NCBI GenBank assembly: GCA_016845105.1
Contig: JAERTF010000133.1
Location: forward strand, 1-58,742
DNA length: 58,742 bases
DNA from: Bacteroidota bacterium
Lineage (GTDB): Bacteria > Bacteroidota > Bacteroidia > Bacteroidales > F082
Direction: 5' to 3'
The first letter of the stretch is position 1. Each line of letters begins with the position of its first letter. Made by a program: the position numbers and the translations under genes. Shown in pieces: positions 24,440-35,600 of the stretch. Below the pieces are notes generated by a model that saw nothing but the letters and a program-made list of their open reading frames with translations, ran no database searches and was not told the origin of the DNA.

Positions 24440-26593
24440 ATGAAGCCTAATTTTAAAAATATAAATATAGATGCTAATCCTGATTTAGTTACCACAGAAG
24501 ATAGCTGGGAAAAGGATAATAATATAAAGGTTGATTGGAAGACTACTGAAAACATTGATGTTAAACCTGTTTATACTGCTGATGATTTGAAAGGGATGGA
24601 GCAGCTTAATTATGCTGCTGGATTGGCTCCATATTTAAGAGGACCATACTCAACAATGTTTGTAACTCGACCTTGGACCATTAGACAATACGCAGGATTT
24701 TCAACTGCAGAGGAATCAAATGCATTTTATCGTCGTAACCTTGCTGCGGGTCAAAAAGGACTATCGGTAGCATTCGATCTTGCTACTCACCGTGGTTATG
24801 ATAGTGATCATGAGCGAGTTGTTGGTGATGTTGGTAAAGCTGGAGTTGCAATCGATTCGATATTGGATATGGAGATTCTTTTTGATCAGATTCCATTGAA
24901 TAAAATATCGGTTTCAATGACTATGAATGGTGCTGTATTGCCTATTCTTGCATTTTACATTGTTGCGGCTTTGGAGCAAGGTGCAAAACTTGAAGAGTTG
25001 CAAGGCACAATTCAAAATGATATTCTAAAGGAGTTTATGGTGCGTAATACATACATTTACCCACCTGATCCTTCCATGCGAATTATTGCTGATATATTTG
25101 AGTACACCTCTCAAAAAATGCCAAAGTTTAATTCAATTTCAATTTCAGGCTATCATATTCAGGAAGCAGGAGCCACTGCCGACATTGAATTAGCTTACAC
25201 TCTTGCTGATGGTCTGGATTACATCCGTACAGGAATTAAAACAGGATTAAAGGTTGATGATTTTGCTCCTCGACTATCATTTTTCTGGGGATCAGGAATG
25301 AATCACTTTATGGAAATTGCAAAACTCCGCGCTGGTCGTATGTTGTGGGCGAAGATTGTAAAACAGTTTAATCCCAAGAATCCAAAATCAATGGCTTTGC
25401 GCACCCACACTCAAACATCGGGCTGGAGTTTAACTGAGCAGGATCCATTTAATAATGTGGCACGTACTTGTGTTGAAGCTCTGGGCGCTGTTTTGGGTCA
25501 TACACAATCCTTACACACAAATGCCCTTGATGAAGCAATTGCTTTACCTACAGATTTTTCTGCGCGCATTGCACGAAATACGCAAATATATATACAGGAA
25601 GAAACGAACGTTTGTCGTTCGGTTGACCCATGGGCTGGTTCCTATTATGTTGAGACGTTAACCAATGAGTTGGCTAACAAAGCCTGGGAACATATAATGG
25701 AAATTGAAGAAATGGGAGGAATGGCAAAAGCCATTGAAACTGGTTTGCCAAAAATGCGTATTGAAGAAGCTGCTGCCCGCAAACAAGCCCGCATTGATGC
25801 CCACAAAGATGTAATTGTTGGGGTAAATAAGTATAAGTTGGAAAAAGAAGATCCATTGGACACATTGGATATTGATAATGCTGCTGTTCGTGAAGCACAG
25901 TTAGAACGCCTTATAAAACTACGTGCAAATCGTGATAATGAAAAGGTGAAGAAAAACCTGGATGCAATAACCTTAGCTTGTGAAACAGGTGAGGGTAACT
26001 TATTGGAATTAGCTGTTGAGGCTGCAAAAAATCGCGCTAGTTTGGGAGAAATTTCGTATGCTTGCGAAAAAGTTATGGGTAGATATAAAGCTGTTATAAG
26101 ATCGGTATCGGGAGTTTATGCTTCTGAGGCCGGTGGAGATGCTTCATTTAAGGAGGCGCATGAACTTGCAGATGAATTTGCAAAACTAGATGGTCGTCGT
26201 CCCAGAATTATGATTGCCAAAATGGGTCAGGATGGGCATGATAGGGGTGCTAAGGTAGTGGCCACTGGATATGCTGACATGGGCTTTGATGTTGACATAG
26301 GTCCATTGTTCCAAACACCTGCCGAAGCAGCACGTCAGGCAGTTGAAAATGATGTACACTTACTAGGTGTATCATCACTTGCAGCTGGGCATAAAACTCT
26401 TGTTCCACAAGTGATAGAAGAACTTAAAAAACTTGGCCGTGAAGATATTATGGTAATTGTTGGAGGAGTAATTCCTGCTCAAGATTATCAATTTCTATAT
26501 GACTCAGGAGTTGTAGCAATTTTTGGACCTGGCACAGTAATTACTGAGGCAGGTGTAAACATGCTTAATCTATTAATAGAAGCTAGAAAGTAA
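24440..26593 (+). CDS. mutB: Methylmalonyl-CoA mutase large (alpha) subunit
   Basis: Catalytic subunit, 717 aa. Substrate-barrel motifs include [39 protein letters not shown] and [13 protein letters not shown]. The C-terminal cobalamin domain carries [15 protein letters not shown], with His600 as lower axial ligand to cobalt, and [10 protein letters not shown]. All the expected catalytic and B12 motifs are present. Co-transcribed with mutA and stopped by the hairpin at 26614-26650. Confidence 0.97.
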   Translation: MKPNFKNINIDANPDLVTTEDSWEKDNNIKVDWKTTENIDVKPVYTADDLKGMEQLNYAAGLAPYLRGPYSTMFVTRPWTIRQYAGFSTAEESNAFYRRNLAAGQKGLSVAFDLATHRGYDSDHERVVGDVGKAGVAIDSILDMEILFDQIPLNKISVSMTMNGAVLPILAFYIVAALEQGAKLEELQGTIQNDILKEFMVRNTYIYPPDPSMRIIADIFEYTSQKMPKFNSISISGYHIQEAGATADIELAYTLADGLDYIRTGIKTGLKVDDFAPRLSFFWGSGMNHFMEIAKLRAGRMLWAKIVKQFNPKNPKSMALRTHTQTSGWSLTEQDPFNNVARTCVEALGAVLGHTQSLHTNALDEAIALPTDFSARIARNTQIYIQEETNVCRSVDPWAGSYYVETLTNELANKAWEHIMEIEEMGGMAKAIETGLPKMRIEEAAARKQARIDAHKDVIVGVNKYKLEKEDPLDTLDIDNAAVREAQLERLIKLRANRDNEKVKKNLDAITLACETGEGNLLELAVEAAKNRASLGEISYACEKVMGRYKAVIRSVSGVYASEAGGDASFKEAHELADEFAKLDGRRPRIMIAKMGQDGHDRGAKVVATGYADMGFDVDIGPLFQTPAEAARQAVENDVHLLGVSSLAAGHKTLVPQVIEELKKLGREDIMVIVGGVIPAQDYQFLYDSGVVAIFGPGTVITEAGVNMLNLLIEARK

Positions 26594-26613
26594 TTGTAAT
26601 ATTGAAATAATTG

Positions 26614-26650
26614 ATGGTAGGTAGTTTTTAGATTACCTACCATTCGTTTT
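26614..26650. terminator. Terminator between convergent mutB and AlgJ-like gene
   Basis: Perfect 10-bp stem ATGGTAGGTA (26614-26623) / TACCTACCAT (26634-26643) with a 10-base loop, followed on + by TCGTTTTTT. The right arm covers the last codons and stop of the AlgJ-like gene, so the coding end is built into the hairpin. Confidence 0.8.
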
Positions 26651-27842
26651 TTGGATCAATGGCATTAAAACCATCCTCCCTAATTGAATTGTGTTTGTAA
26701 ATAATAAATGGAATATTAGTTTCAATTATAATTGTTAATAAGAAATCAGGTTTTTCGTTTTCAACAATATCTTCATGTAGTTCATAGCACCATGTATCCC
26801 ATACTACTGTTGTTTCTCCAAATGATTCGGGGAGTGTATTTGCCAGTGCATTTGTAAATGAATCGCGAATTACCAACCCGTTTGGCAATTGTTTATTACT
26901 ATTTGAGTAATATAATTGATGTACTTTTTTATATGGAAAAACCACAGGTATCTCATACTTAACTGTATCAATTTTGTGATAACTAAAACCGTTTTTTGGG
27001 ATTGTTCTTATTTCCAGTTCTTTTATTGACTTATGAAGCATGAGTATTTTTGCTAAATCTTTACCATTAGTATAGGTAGTGTCGAAATTATAGTTGTCCA
27101 AATAAATCTCCGCAACAGCAGGAAAGTCTTTTTTAATTTCACTTATTATTTTGCTAAACCCAACAAGTGCTCCATACTCATTCCAGTGCTGATCTGTTTT
27201 GTAATAAAGATTAAAAGGAGCATTTTCTTTTGCTGATAGTAGCGTGTCCTTAAGATATATTACGTTTAGATTTGGAATACCATCTAGTGCCTGTATTAAT
27301 TGTTCTGTTTTTGTGGTGCTGTTCTTTTTATTAATGAATGAGGGTAAAAACTCGGGATATATTTGAGGTTTGTTAGGTACAATTGCCAAATAGTGTTTGA
27401 TTCCTTTCTTTTTTAACCAACCCGAACGATATTCAAAAATAGATTTGAGACTGTCCAATTCAATATTTGTAAGTAACCGTTTACTAACATATGAGTCGAG
27501 ATATTTGGCAAGATACAACCATCCATTTTTGCCCTCAACAATGCTTTTATTCGGACTAATTTTCAGAATATTATATTTGAATTTACTATTGAGTGACAAT
27601 AGTTCTCCTCTAAAATTATGATTATCACTAAAATAGCTATCGAACTGTGATGGAAATGGGTCTAGTAGATCAATGTTAAATTTGGGAAGAGGAGCTTTGT
27701 TTCGATTTTCAGTGTTTTCATATTCTCCTGATAGTTTGAGCCCATAATCCAATATTGGTAATGCAAGTACACAAATAAAAAGTGTGAAAAGAATGGTTCT
27801 TCTTATTTTGATTCCAACGGCTATATTTCTATTTATTTCCAT
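26637..27842 (-). CDS. AlgJ/AlgX-like SGNH acetyltransferase partner
   Basis: About 401 aa from ATG 27842 (MEINRNIAVG). One N-terminal transmembrane segment (TILFTLFICVLALPILDYGL), then a periplasmic SGNH-hydrolase-like domain as in AlgX/AlgJ/DltD-type proteins. Visible motifs are NGWLYLA, YLAIVPNKPQIYPE, TDQHWNEYGAL (catalytic D-x-H pair) and LVIRDSFTNAL (likely nucleophile serine). With the adjacent MBOAT membrane protein it should O-acetylate a polysaccharide: MBOAT carries acetyl across the membrane and this protein transfers it. The polymer is unknown; no other polysaccharide genes are nearby. Confidence 0.85.
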   Translation of the reverse strand: MEINRNIAVGIKIRRTILFTLFICVLALPILDYGLKLSGEYENTENRNKAPLPKFNIDLLDPFPSQFDSYFSDNHNFRGELLSLNSKFKYNILKISPNKSIVEGKNGWLYLAKYLDSYVSKRLLTNIELDSLKSIFEYRSGWLKKKGIKHYLAIVPNKPQIYPEFLPSFINKKNSTTKTEQLIQALDGIPNLNVIYLKDTLLSAKENAPFNLYYKTDQHWNEYGALVGFSKIISEIKKDFPAVAEIYLDNYNFDTTYTNGKDLAKILMLHKSIKELEIRTIPKNGFSYHKIDTVKYEIPVVFPYKKVHQLYYSNSNKQLPNGLVIRDSFTNALANTLPESFGETTVVWDTWCYELHEDIVENEKPDFLLTIIIETNIPFIIYKHNSIREDGFNAIDPKNEW

Positions 27843-27853
27843 CAATTATATTC

Positions 27854-29308
27854 TTAAAATCTAAAATATATAAATGGATTATATGAGTTTGAGGCCAAAT
27901 ACATTATTGATATTAACAATATTGTAAATAGGCCAAACCCTGCAATTACTTCAAAACTTATTGAAACAGCTCTTCCAATAAATATGTCTTTAAACTTTTC
28001 TGATAACTTCAATAGTTTACTTTGTATTAACAAGAATATGGTAGTGGAGCCTAGAATACCAAATAAAAGGGCAATTACCAGCTCGTTAGTAAAATACTCA
28101 TTAAGCATCCATAACTCAGAATCAAGCTTGCTACCGCCAAACATGGTTTTTAGAAAGGAAATAGAATATGTTAAATCATCAGCCCTAAAAAATACCCAGC
28201 TTATCAATACAACTAATATTACATAAGTATGTCTTAATGGGTTCCACAGCTTCTCCAGAAATCTTCCAAACCCTATTCTTTCAATTATTAAGAATAGTCC
28301 ATGAAATAAACCCCATACTATGAAATTCCAACTGGCACCATGCCAAAAACCTGTTAGTAGAAATACTAGAAATAAATTGAAATATATCCTATGCTTGCCA
28401 ACCCTGTTTCCTCCAAGGGGGATGTATAAATAATCTCTGAACCATGTGGAAAGTGATATGTGCCATCTTCTCCAGAATTCTTGAATTGATTTTGCAATGT
28501 ATGGGAAGTTGAAGTTTTCAAGTAGATCAAAACCAAACATTTTACCTAGTCCTATTGCCATATCGGAGTATCCTGAGAAGTCAAAATAAATCTGCAAAGC
28601 ATAAAGTATAATTCCCAGCCATGCAACTATGGAAGACATATTTGTTGGGTCCATTGCAAAAATGGAATCCACCACAGCGGCAAATGTATTGGCCAATAAT
28701 ACTTTTTTACCTAATCCAATAATAAATCGTTCAATACCACTGCTGAACTTATTGAAATTTACTAACCTATTTGAGAGTTGTAAATTTATATCATGATATC
28801 TAACAATTGGACCTGCAATAAGTTGTGGAAAAAGAGAAATGAATAAAGCAAGTTTGGTAAGGCTTTTCTGAACTTTTGTTTCACCACGATAAACATCAAC
28901 AATGTATGATAATGCCTGAAAAGTATAAAAGGATATCCCGATTGGTAGAACAATGTTTTCGTAGTCAATGGGTTCAATATTAAAAATTACAAAGACATCA
29001 TTAATATTTTCGATGAAGAAGTTAGCATACTTAAAAACCACTAGAATACCAATATTTACTATCACTCCCAGGGCTAAAAGATAGCGAGCTCTTTTGGTAT
29101 TCAGGTATTTATCAATTAATAAGCCAACAAAGTAATTGGTTATTATCGAAATAAATAGTATTACTGTGTAGCTAACACCACCCCATGCAAAAAAAACAAT
29201 GCTTGCAAGAAGAAGTAGTGCATTTCTATATTTTACCTCAATTAGATAATAGAGTAATAGTGTTATTGGTAAAAAAATAAAGAGGAAAACCAGTGAACTA
29301 AAAACCAT
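27854..29308 (-). CDS. MBOAT family O-acyltransferase (AlgI-like)
   Basis: 484-aa polytopic membrane protein. MBOAT signatures are PIGISFYTFQALSYIVDVYRGE, YFDFSGYSDMAIGLGKMFGFDLLENFNFPY, SIQEFWRRWHISLSTWFRDYLYIPLGG and GFWHGASWNFIVWGLFHG, with the catalytic histidine in the last motif. Start ATG 29308. The AlgJ-like partner begins 11 bases downstream, so the two form an operon. Acetylation of an exopolysaccharide or cell-wall polymer is the inferred function. Confidence 0.93.
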   Translation of the reverse strand: MVFSSLVFLFIFLPITLLLYYLIEVKYRNALLLLASIVFFAWGGVSYTVILFISIITNYFVGLLIDKYLNTKRARYLLALGVIVNIGILVVFKYANFFIENINDVFVIFNIEPIDYENIVLPIGISFYTFQALSYIVDVYRGETKVQKSLTKLALFISLFPQLIAGPIVRYHDINLQLSNRLVNFNKFSSGIERFIIGLGKKVLLANTFAAVVDSIFAMDPTNMSSIVAWLGIILYALQIYFDFSGYSDMAIGLGKMFGFDLLENFNFPYIAKSIQEFWRRWHISLSTWFRDYLYIPLGGNRVGKHRIYFNLFLVFLLTGFWHGASWNFIVWGLFHGLFLIIERIGFGRFLEKLWNPLRHTYVILVVLISWVFFRADDLTYSISFLKTMFGGSKLDSELWMLNEYFTNELVIALLFGILGSTTIFLLIQSKLLKLSEKFKDIFIGRAVSISFEVIAGFGLFTILLISIMYLASNSYNPFIYFRF

Positions 29309-29540
29309 TATTTAATTACAAATTGAAAGTTATTTTTTAAGGATTGCAAATATATATGATTTAATTAAAGTCCTGATCCACATCGAAAAAAACACATTAT
29401 TAAAATTAAGAAAAGCGTTTTTAAAGGGATGTCTTGATCCCATTTGTAAAAACTTAATAAACTTTTAACATAAATTAAGTTTCCAGGGTTTAGTTTTAGT
29501 TATTTTTGCACCCCGTTTAACTTTAAAACAACTAATTAAT

Positions 29541-30872
29541 ATGAATAAATACATAATTATAGTTATGTCACTTATTGGTTATTTAGCTTTACCGGCCCAA
29601 GAGATCAAACTTTTTTCACTGGAGGAGGCGGTTGCCTATGCAATGGAGAATAACTATACAGTGATAAATGCAGAAAAAGATGTTGAATCAGCAAAATATA
29701 AAGTTAAGGAATCCACTTCAATTGGACTACCTCAATTGAATGCTTCTATCAACTACAACGATAATATTGATCGCCCTGTAATGATTTTGCCTCCTGAATT
29801 TGTTCAACCTGGACAGTCTAATGAGGTGAAGTTCGGTACTAAATATGATGCATCATTGGGAGCATCAGTTAGTCAATTAATATTTAGTGGAGAATACATT
29901 GTAGGACTTCAGGCGGCCAGGAAATATCTGGATAAAACCAATACTGATTTTTTCAGGAACAAAGTAGAAGTAAAGCAATTGGTTAGTGATGCTTATTTTT
30001 CTGCTTTAAGTGCTCAACGAGCTCTTGTTGTTATTGATAGTACCCTAACTGTAACTCGGAATCTTGCAGATGAAACCCAGGAGATTTATCAGGTTGGTTT
30101 TGCTGAAGATATTGATGTAGATCAGCTTAATTTACTAGTTAGTGACCTTGAAGCAAATAACATTTATTTTGAGAATCAATTAATGATCTCACATGCATTC
30201 TTAAAATTTTATTTGGGTCTTGATGATAATGATAGCATATCACTTACTGACAATATGGAGTCGGTGATTAATAAGCGTCATAATTCTGGATTAATTTCCG
30301 ATCCTTTTGATGTTTACCAAAATCTAGATTACTTATCATTAGCACAACAAAAAGAATTGTCTTTCTTACAGGTAAAGCTTGAGAAAGCAGCTTATTTGCC
30401 AAGTCTGTCCGCAAATCTTTATTATCAAACCCAGGCACAAAGGGATGAATGGGACTTTTTTAGTACAAGTGGTAAATGGTATTCAAGTTCAGCACTAGGT
30501 GTAACCATGGCAATTCCTGTTTTTTCTAGCGGTCAAAGACGTTCACGCGTTAAAATGGCTCAAATTGCTTATGACCAAACTGATGTGTTGCAAGTTCAAT
30601 TAGAAACACAACTTAGAATTCAATATACTTCTGCAAAAACGGAGTATATGAATGCATATCTTGTTTATGAAAACAAACAGCAAAATCGTAAAACAGCAGA
30701 AAAGATTTATAATGTAACCACTCAGAAATATCTTCAAGGAATGGCCAGTAGTTTGGATATTTTAAATACTCACACACAGTTTTTGAATGCTGAGAGTGAT
30801 TATATAAATTCTGCAAGAGCTGTACTAACTGCCAGCGAAGAGCTTCAGAAAATACTCGCAAAGGAGGAATAA
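29541..30872 (+). CDS. TolC family outer-membrane efflux protein
   Basis: 443 aa with a signal peptide ending near YLALPAQ, then an OEP repeat architecture (LFSLEEAVAYAMENNYTVINAEKDVESAKYKVKES, and the C-terminal TAEKIYNVTTQKYLQGMASSLDILNTHTQFLNAESDYINS). It forms the outer-membrane channel of the tripartite pump encoded downstream. A TATTTTTG -7-like element at 29501-29508 precedes it. It is the first gene of the four-gene efflux operon. Confidence 0.93.
   Translation: MNKYIIIVMSLIGYLALPAQEIKLFSLEEAVAYAMENNYTVINAEKDVESAKYKVKESTSIGLPQLNASINYNDNIDRPVMILPPEFVQPGQSNEVKFGTKYDASLGASVSQLIFSGEYIVGLQAARKYLDKTNTDFFRNKVEVKQLVSDAYFSALSAQRALVVIDSTLTVTRNLADETQEIYQVGFAEDIDVDQLNLLVSDLEANNIYFENQLMISHAFLKFYLGLDDNDSISLTDNMESVINKRHNSGLISDPFDVYQNLDYLSLAQQKELSFLQVKLEKAAYLPSLSANLYYQTQAQRDEWDFFSTSGKWYSSSALGVTMAIPVFSSGQRRSRVKMAQIAYDQTDVLQVQLETQLRIQYTSAKTEYMNAYLVYENKQQNRKTAEKIYNVTTQKYLQGMASSLDILNTHTQFLNAESDYINSARAVLTASEELQKILAKEE
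30861..30867 (+). promoter_or_regulatory. Strong Shine-Dalgarno before the TetR gene
   Basis: AAGGAGG sits inside the last codons of the TolC gene, nine bases before the TetR ATG at 30877. Such perfect SD sites are rare in Bacteroidota; it may be chance, since it encodes KE of the TolC tail. Confidence 0.4.
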
Positions 30873-30876
30873 CCAA

Positions 30877-31494
30877 ATGGGTGATGACAGAATAAATAAA
30901 ATCGTAGGCAGTGTTTCAAAACTATTTTTGGACTATGGGATACGCGGAGTTACAATGGACGATATTGCTCATAGACTTTCCATGTCAAAAAAGACGCTTT
31001 ATGAATTCTTTCATGATAAAAAAGAACTTGTGGAAGCGGTATTGAATCTGGCTAGAGGTGAAATAGAAGACCATTTTAATCGTATGAATGGAAGTAAAAT
31101 GAACGCTATCGAAGAGCTATTTTACTACTATGAACTCCAGATTAAAATGATAAGAAGTAATAAACCTGCTTTTCTTTATGATTTGAAAAAATACTATCCG
31201 GATCTTTATGGAAAATTTCAGGGTTTTAAACATGAAGTAATCTATAATAATGTTATTTCAAATATAGATAAAGGAATTGCCGAAGGTTTGTATCGTAGTG
31301 ATCTGAATCCAGATTATATTGCAAGAAATAGCCTAATGGGCTTTGAATGTATGATGAATTCTGATGTATTTTCACCCGAAGAATATATATCAACAGAGAT
31401 GTTCTCTGAATTATTTAAATATCATCTATTTGGTATAACAAGTGATTCCGGTAGAGAAATTGTAATGAAAAAATTTAATATATCAAATATCTAA
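30877..31494 (+). CDS. TetR/AcrR family transcriptional regulator
   Basis: 205 aa. The N-terminal helix-turn-helix KLFLDYGIRGVTMDDIAHRLSMSKKTLYEFFHDKKELVEAVL is canonical; the C-terminal ligand domain is variable. It is embedded within the efflux operon, four bases after the TolC gene, so it most likely represses its own operon and responds to a pump substrate. Ligand unknown. Confidence 0.92.
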   Translation: MGDDRINKIVGSVSKLFLDYGIRGVTMDDIAHRLSMSKKTLYEFFHDKKELVEAVLNLARGEIEDHFNRMNGSKMNAIEELFYYYELQIKMIRSNKPAFLYDLKKYYPDLYGKFQGFKHEVIYNNVISNIDKGIAEGLYRSDLNPDYIARNSLMGFECMMNSDVFSPEEYISTEMFSELFKYHLFGITSDSGREIVMKKFNISNI

Positions 31495-31508
31495 TAACCA
31501 TCAATAAA

Positions 31509-32630
31509 ATGAAAAATATTATATCCATATTAATAATAAGCTTGATTATCGCTTCATGCTCTAACAATGGCGAGGTATCTAATGCTGACAAAATTCGAGA
31601 TTATAAACACCAGATTAAAGATTTAGAACAGAAGATTGCAGTAGAAGAGTCCGAACTTACTCTAAGTGAGTATAATGGAATTAGAATCCCGGTTCGTGTT
31701 GAAACTCTGGAATTACAACCATTTTCACACACTTTCATGGCAACAGGTGAGCTCGAAAGTGTTTCTGAGGCCTTTATTAGTCCCGAAGTTAGTGGTCAAA
31801 TAGTTTCTGTTAATGTAAAGGAAGGCGAGTTGGTAGAGAAGGGTCAAAAATTAGCAAAGTTAAATACTGTTATGACCGAGAAAGGAATTGCGGAACTTAA
31901 CTCTCAAATAAGTCTTGCAAAAACTGTGCATGAGAGGCAATCAAAACTATGGGAAAAGAATATAGGATCCGAGATCGAATATCTTCAGGCAAAGAATAGT
32001 TATGAGTCACTTCTGAGAGGGTTGGAAACACTACAGGCCCAAATGGCTCTGGCAACAATTGAATCACCCATTGATGGAATCGTTGAAGAAGTATTTCTCA
32101 AAAAAGGTGAGCTTGCTTCTCCTGGAATGCAATTAATGCAGATAGTTGATATTAATAACCTGATTGTCAGTGTTAAATTATCCGAGACCTATCTCCCAAT
32201 TATTAATAAAGGTGATGATGTTATAATTACCTTTCCTTCTTACCCTGATTTGGTATTAAATGAAAAAGTTTGGCGTACCGGAAATGTAATAAATAAGGCG
32301 AATCGTACATTTATTGTTGAAGTAAAAATTGATAATGGTAATGGTATTCTTAAGCCTAATATGCTGGCAAATATGACCATCAACGATTACAATAGTGAAG
32401 GAGCTATAGTACTACCTTCCATTTTCATTAGAGAAGATATGGAAGGATCTTTCATTTTTATTACAGAGAAGGAAAACGGAAACGACATTGCAGTTAAAAA
32501 ATACATAAAAACAGGAAGGTCCTCAAATGATAAAACTGAGATTGTTGATGGTTTATCAGCTGGTGATATTGTCATTACAGATGGATACTCAAATGTGTCA
32601 AAGGGTGCAGTTATAAGCATCATGGACTAA
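31509..32630 (+). CDS. RND efflux periplasmic adaptor (HlyD/MFP) lipoprotein
   Basis: 373 aa; lipobox IIASC with Cys17, then a coiled-coil start (IRDYKHQIKDLEQKIAVEESELTL). The biotinyl-lipoyl-like half-motifs are GQIVSVNVKEGELVEKGQKLAKLNTV and the ESPIDGIVEEVFLKKGELASPGMQLMQIVD segment. Links the TolC channel and RND pump in the periplasm. 33 bases before the pump gene. Confidence 0.93.
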   Translation: MKNIISILIISLIIASCSNNGEVSNADKIRDYKHQIKDLEQKIAVEESELTLSEYNGIRIPVRVETLELQPFSHTFMATGELESVSEAFISPEVSGQIVSVNVKEGELVEKGQKLAKLNTVMTEKGIAELNSQISLAKTVHERQSKLWEKNIGSEIEYLQAKNSYESLLRGLETLQAQMALATIESPIDGIVEEVFLKKGELASPGMQLMQIVDINNLIVSVKLSETYLPIINKGDDVIITFPSYPDLVLNEKVWRTGNVINKANRTFIVEVKIDNGNGILKPNMLANMTINDYNSEGAIVLPSIFIREDMEGSFIFITEKENGNDIAVKKYIKTGRSSNDKTEIVDGLSAGDIVITDGYSNVSKGAVISIMD

Positions 32631-32662
32631 TGTGATTTATTAATACTTTAAAAACATATCAC

Positions 32663-35600
32663 ATGGAAAATATAGATAAAAGCAGTTCTTCAGATGAAAA
32701 GGTAGTAAGAAGTTTCTGGCTATCAACATGGGCTTTAAAAAATAGAAATACAGTTTATCTCATTCTTACGGTTACAGTTTTATTTGGTTTATATTCTTAT
32801 ATAAGTTTGCCCAAAGAACTGTTTCCAGAGATCAATATCCCTACGGTTATGGTGCAGACTCTATATCCAGGGAATTCACCTGTTGATATTGAGAATCTAG
32901 TTACTAGGCATATTGAAAAAGAAGTTGAATCAGTTAAGGGGATTAAGGATATGACCTCGATCTCGGGTCAGGATGTATCAAATGTTTTTGTGGAGTTTAA
33001 CACTGATGTTGACATTAAGACAGCTCTTCAGGATGTGAAGGATGCTGTCGATAAAGCTAATAGTGAACTTCCGGATGATTTACCAATGGACCCTATGGTT
33101 ACAGATATTGATCTAACTGAATTTCCGGTTGTTAACATTAACCTGTCAGGTGATTATAGTGTAACTGAATTAAGGACTTTTGCTGAAGATTTACAAGATG
33201 AGTTTGAAACTATTTCAGAAGTTAGTGACGTTAATCTTACTGGTATCACCGAAAAGGAAGTTAAAATAATACTTGATCCTTTTCTTATGAGAAAGATGGA
33301 GGTTAGTTTTGGTGATGTTGAAAATGCCATCATGGCTGAAAATATATCACTTTCAGGAGGAGAACTATTATTAGGTGAAATTAAAAGATCAATCAGGGTT
33401 ATTGGTGAATTCACAGATCCCAAAGAGATTGAGGGTATCATTGTTAAAAGTGAAGATGGCAATATTGTATATGTTCGCAATATTGGGTATGTTGAATATG
33501 GCTTTAAGGATCGTGATAGCTATGCCTATCTTGATAAACAACCGGTTGTTTCACTACAGGTTGTTAAAAAAGGAGGAGAAAATCTTTTGTCAACTATTTC
33601 TCAGGTTATGACAATTCTTGATGATGCCAAAAAATCGGGAATGATTCCGAATAATCTTAATACATACATTACCAATGACCAGTCAGAAATGGTGAAAATG
33701 CAGCTCTCAAACCTTGAGAATAGCATTATAATGGGGATGATTTTTGTAATTTTCGTGTTATTTCTATTTCTTGGTACAAGGAACTCTCTATTTGTTGGTC
33801 TTGCTATTCCGTTGTCAATGTTCCTTTCATTTATGATTATGGGGTTAATGGATTATCGAATCAACATGATTGTATTATTCTCTCTAATCCTTGCTTTGGG
33901 GATGCTTGTTGATAACGCAATTGTTGTTACTGAAAATATTTACCGATACGTTTGGAAGGGTTATAATGTAATGGATGCCGCAAAACAGGCCACGGGAGAA
34001 GTTGCCTTGCCGATTATATCATCAACCGCTACAACTCTTGCAGCGTTTTTTCCACTTGTTTTTTGGGATAGTATGATGGGTGAGTTTATGTCATATATGC
34101 CCATTACCCTTATTATCGTTCTTACTTCCTCGCTTTTTGTAGCACTGGTAATAATACCCGTTGTGTTTACAGTATTCTTTAAAAAAGGTGCGAACGTAAC
34201 AATCCCTAAGCCTAAGAAAACTCTAATAGGTATTTCTATTTTAGTTATTCTTGCTTTATTGTTCTTCGCAGCAGGTATTAACTGGCTTGGGACTTTAGCA
34301 TTACTATTTGCTTTAATAGGGTTGTTAAACTTACTGTTTCTTTCCAAATTGGCTATGTGGTTCCAGAAGAAAGGACTTGTGTGGTTGGAGAATGTTTATA
34401 CAAATTTTATTCAGTTTGCATTAAAAGGAAGTACACCAGCTTATTTTCTTGTTGGTACAGTGCTACTTATGATTCTTACTATGATGTTTTATTTTGGAGG
34501 TAACCCAAAGGTAGAATTTTTCCCTTCCGGAGACCCTAATCTGGTAAACGTTGTGGCAGAATTACCTATTGGCACTGATGTAGAAGTTACCGATTCGGTA
34601 TTACAGGTTATTGAGAATGATGTTTACAGAATTCTTGAACCTGATACAGCGGTTGTTGAATCCATTTTAACAATTGCCGGTAAGGGAGCTGTTAGTGAAA
34701 ATGAAGGATTTTCTGGTCGAGGTGGTACTTTAAACAGGGGAATAATAACGATAAACTTTGTAGATTTTGAATATCGTGGTGGTAGAAGTACAAAGAAGAT
34801 ACTTGAAGGAATGGCAGATCAGATGGTTGGTAAATACCCCGGGATTGTTCTAACAGTTGAGAAACAGGAGGAGGGTCCACCAACAGGTAAACCTATCAAC
34901 CTTGAGTTAAGTGGACAGAATTTCAATCAACTAATGGAACTTGCTGAGGATGTTAAAGCAGAACTTAACAGGGCTAACATTCCTGGTATTGAGCATCTTA
35001 AAATTGACCTTGATGTGGGAAAACCCGAATTATTGGTAAACCTTGATCGTGAAAAAGTAAGAAGGTATGGATTATCAACTGGCCAAGTTGGCGAGGCCAT
35101 CCGTACAGCATTATTTGGAAAAGAAATATCTGATTTCAAGGATGGTGAAGAAGACTATAAAATTGTGATGCGTCTTGATGATAAATACAGATATAATATC
35201 AGTGATATTTTGAACCAGAGAATTACATTTCGTAGTCAGTCATCTGGGAAAATTGTTCAGGTACCCATTTCTGCAGTTGCAGATATTAGTTATAGTGATA
35301 CATATGGTGCAATTACACGTAAAGACCGTCATAGATTAATTACAATTTGGTCGAATGTGCTAGAAGGTTATAATGCCAATGAGATTAATAGTAGACTAAA
35401 GGAAATTATGGCCGACTATCAGCTTCCACCTGGAAATAATTACGAATTTACTGGTGAGCAGGAAGAACAGGCTGAGTCTATGGCCTTCCTTTCAACTGCC
35501 ATGATAATTGCTCTGGCTTTAATAATGATTATTCTTGTTTCTCAATTTAATTCATTTGTAAAACCAGCGATAATTATGTTCAGTGTTGTAATGAGTACAA

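Noticed and set aside
30861..30867. AAGGAGG as proof that SD-driven initiation is general here
   Set aside because: Other genes in the window lack such sites, and this one also encodes the TolC tail.
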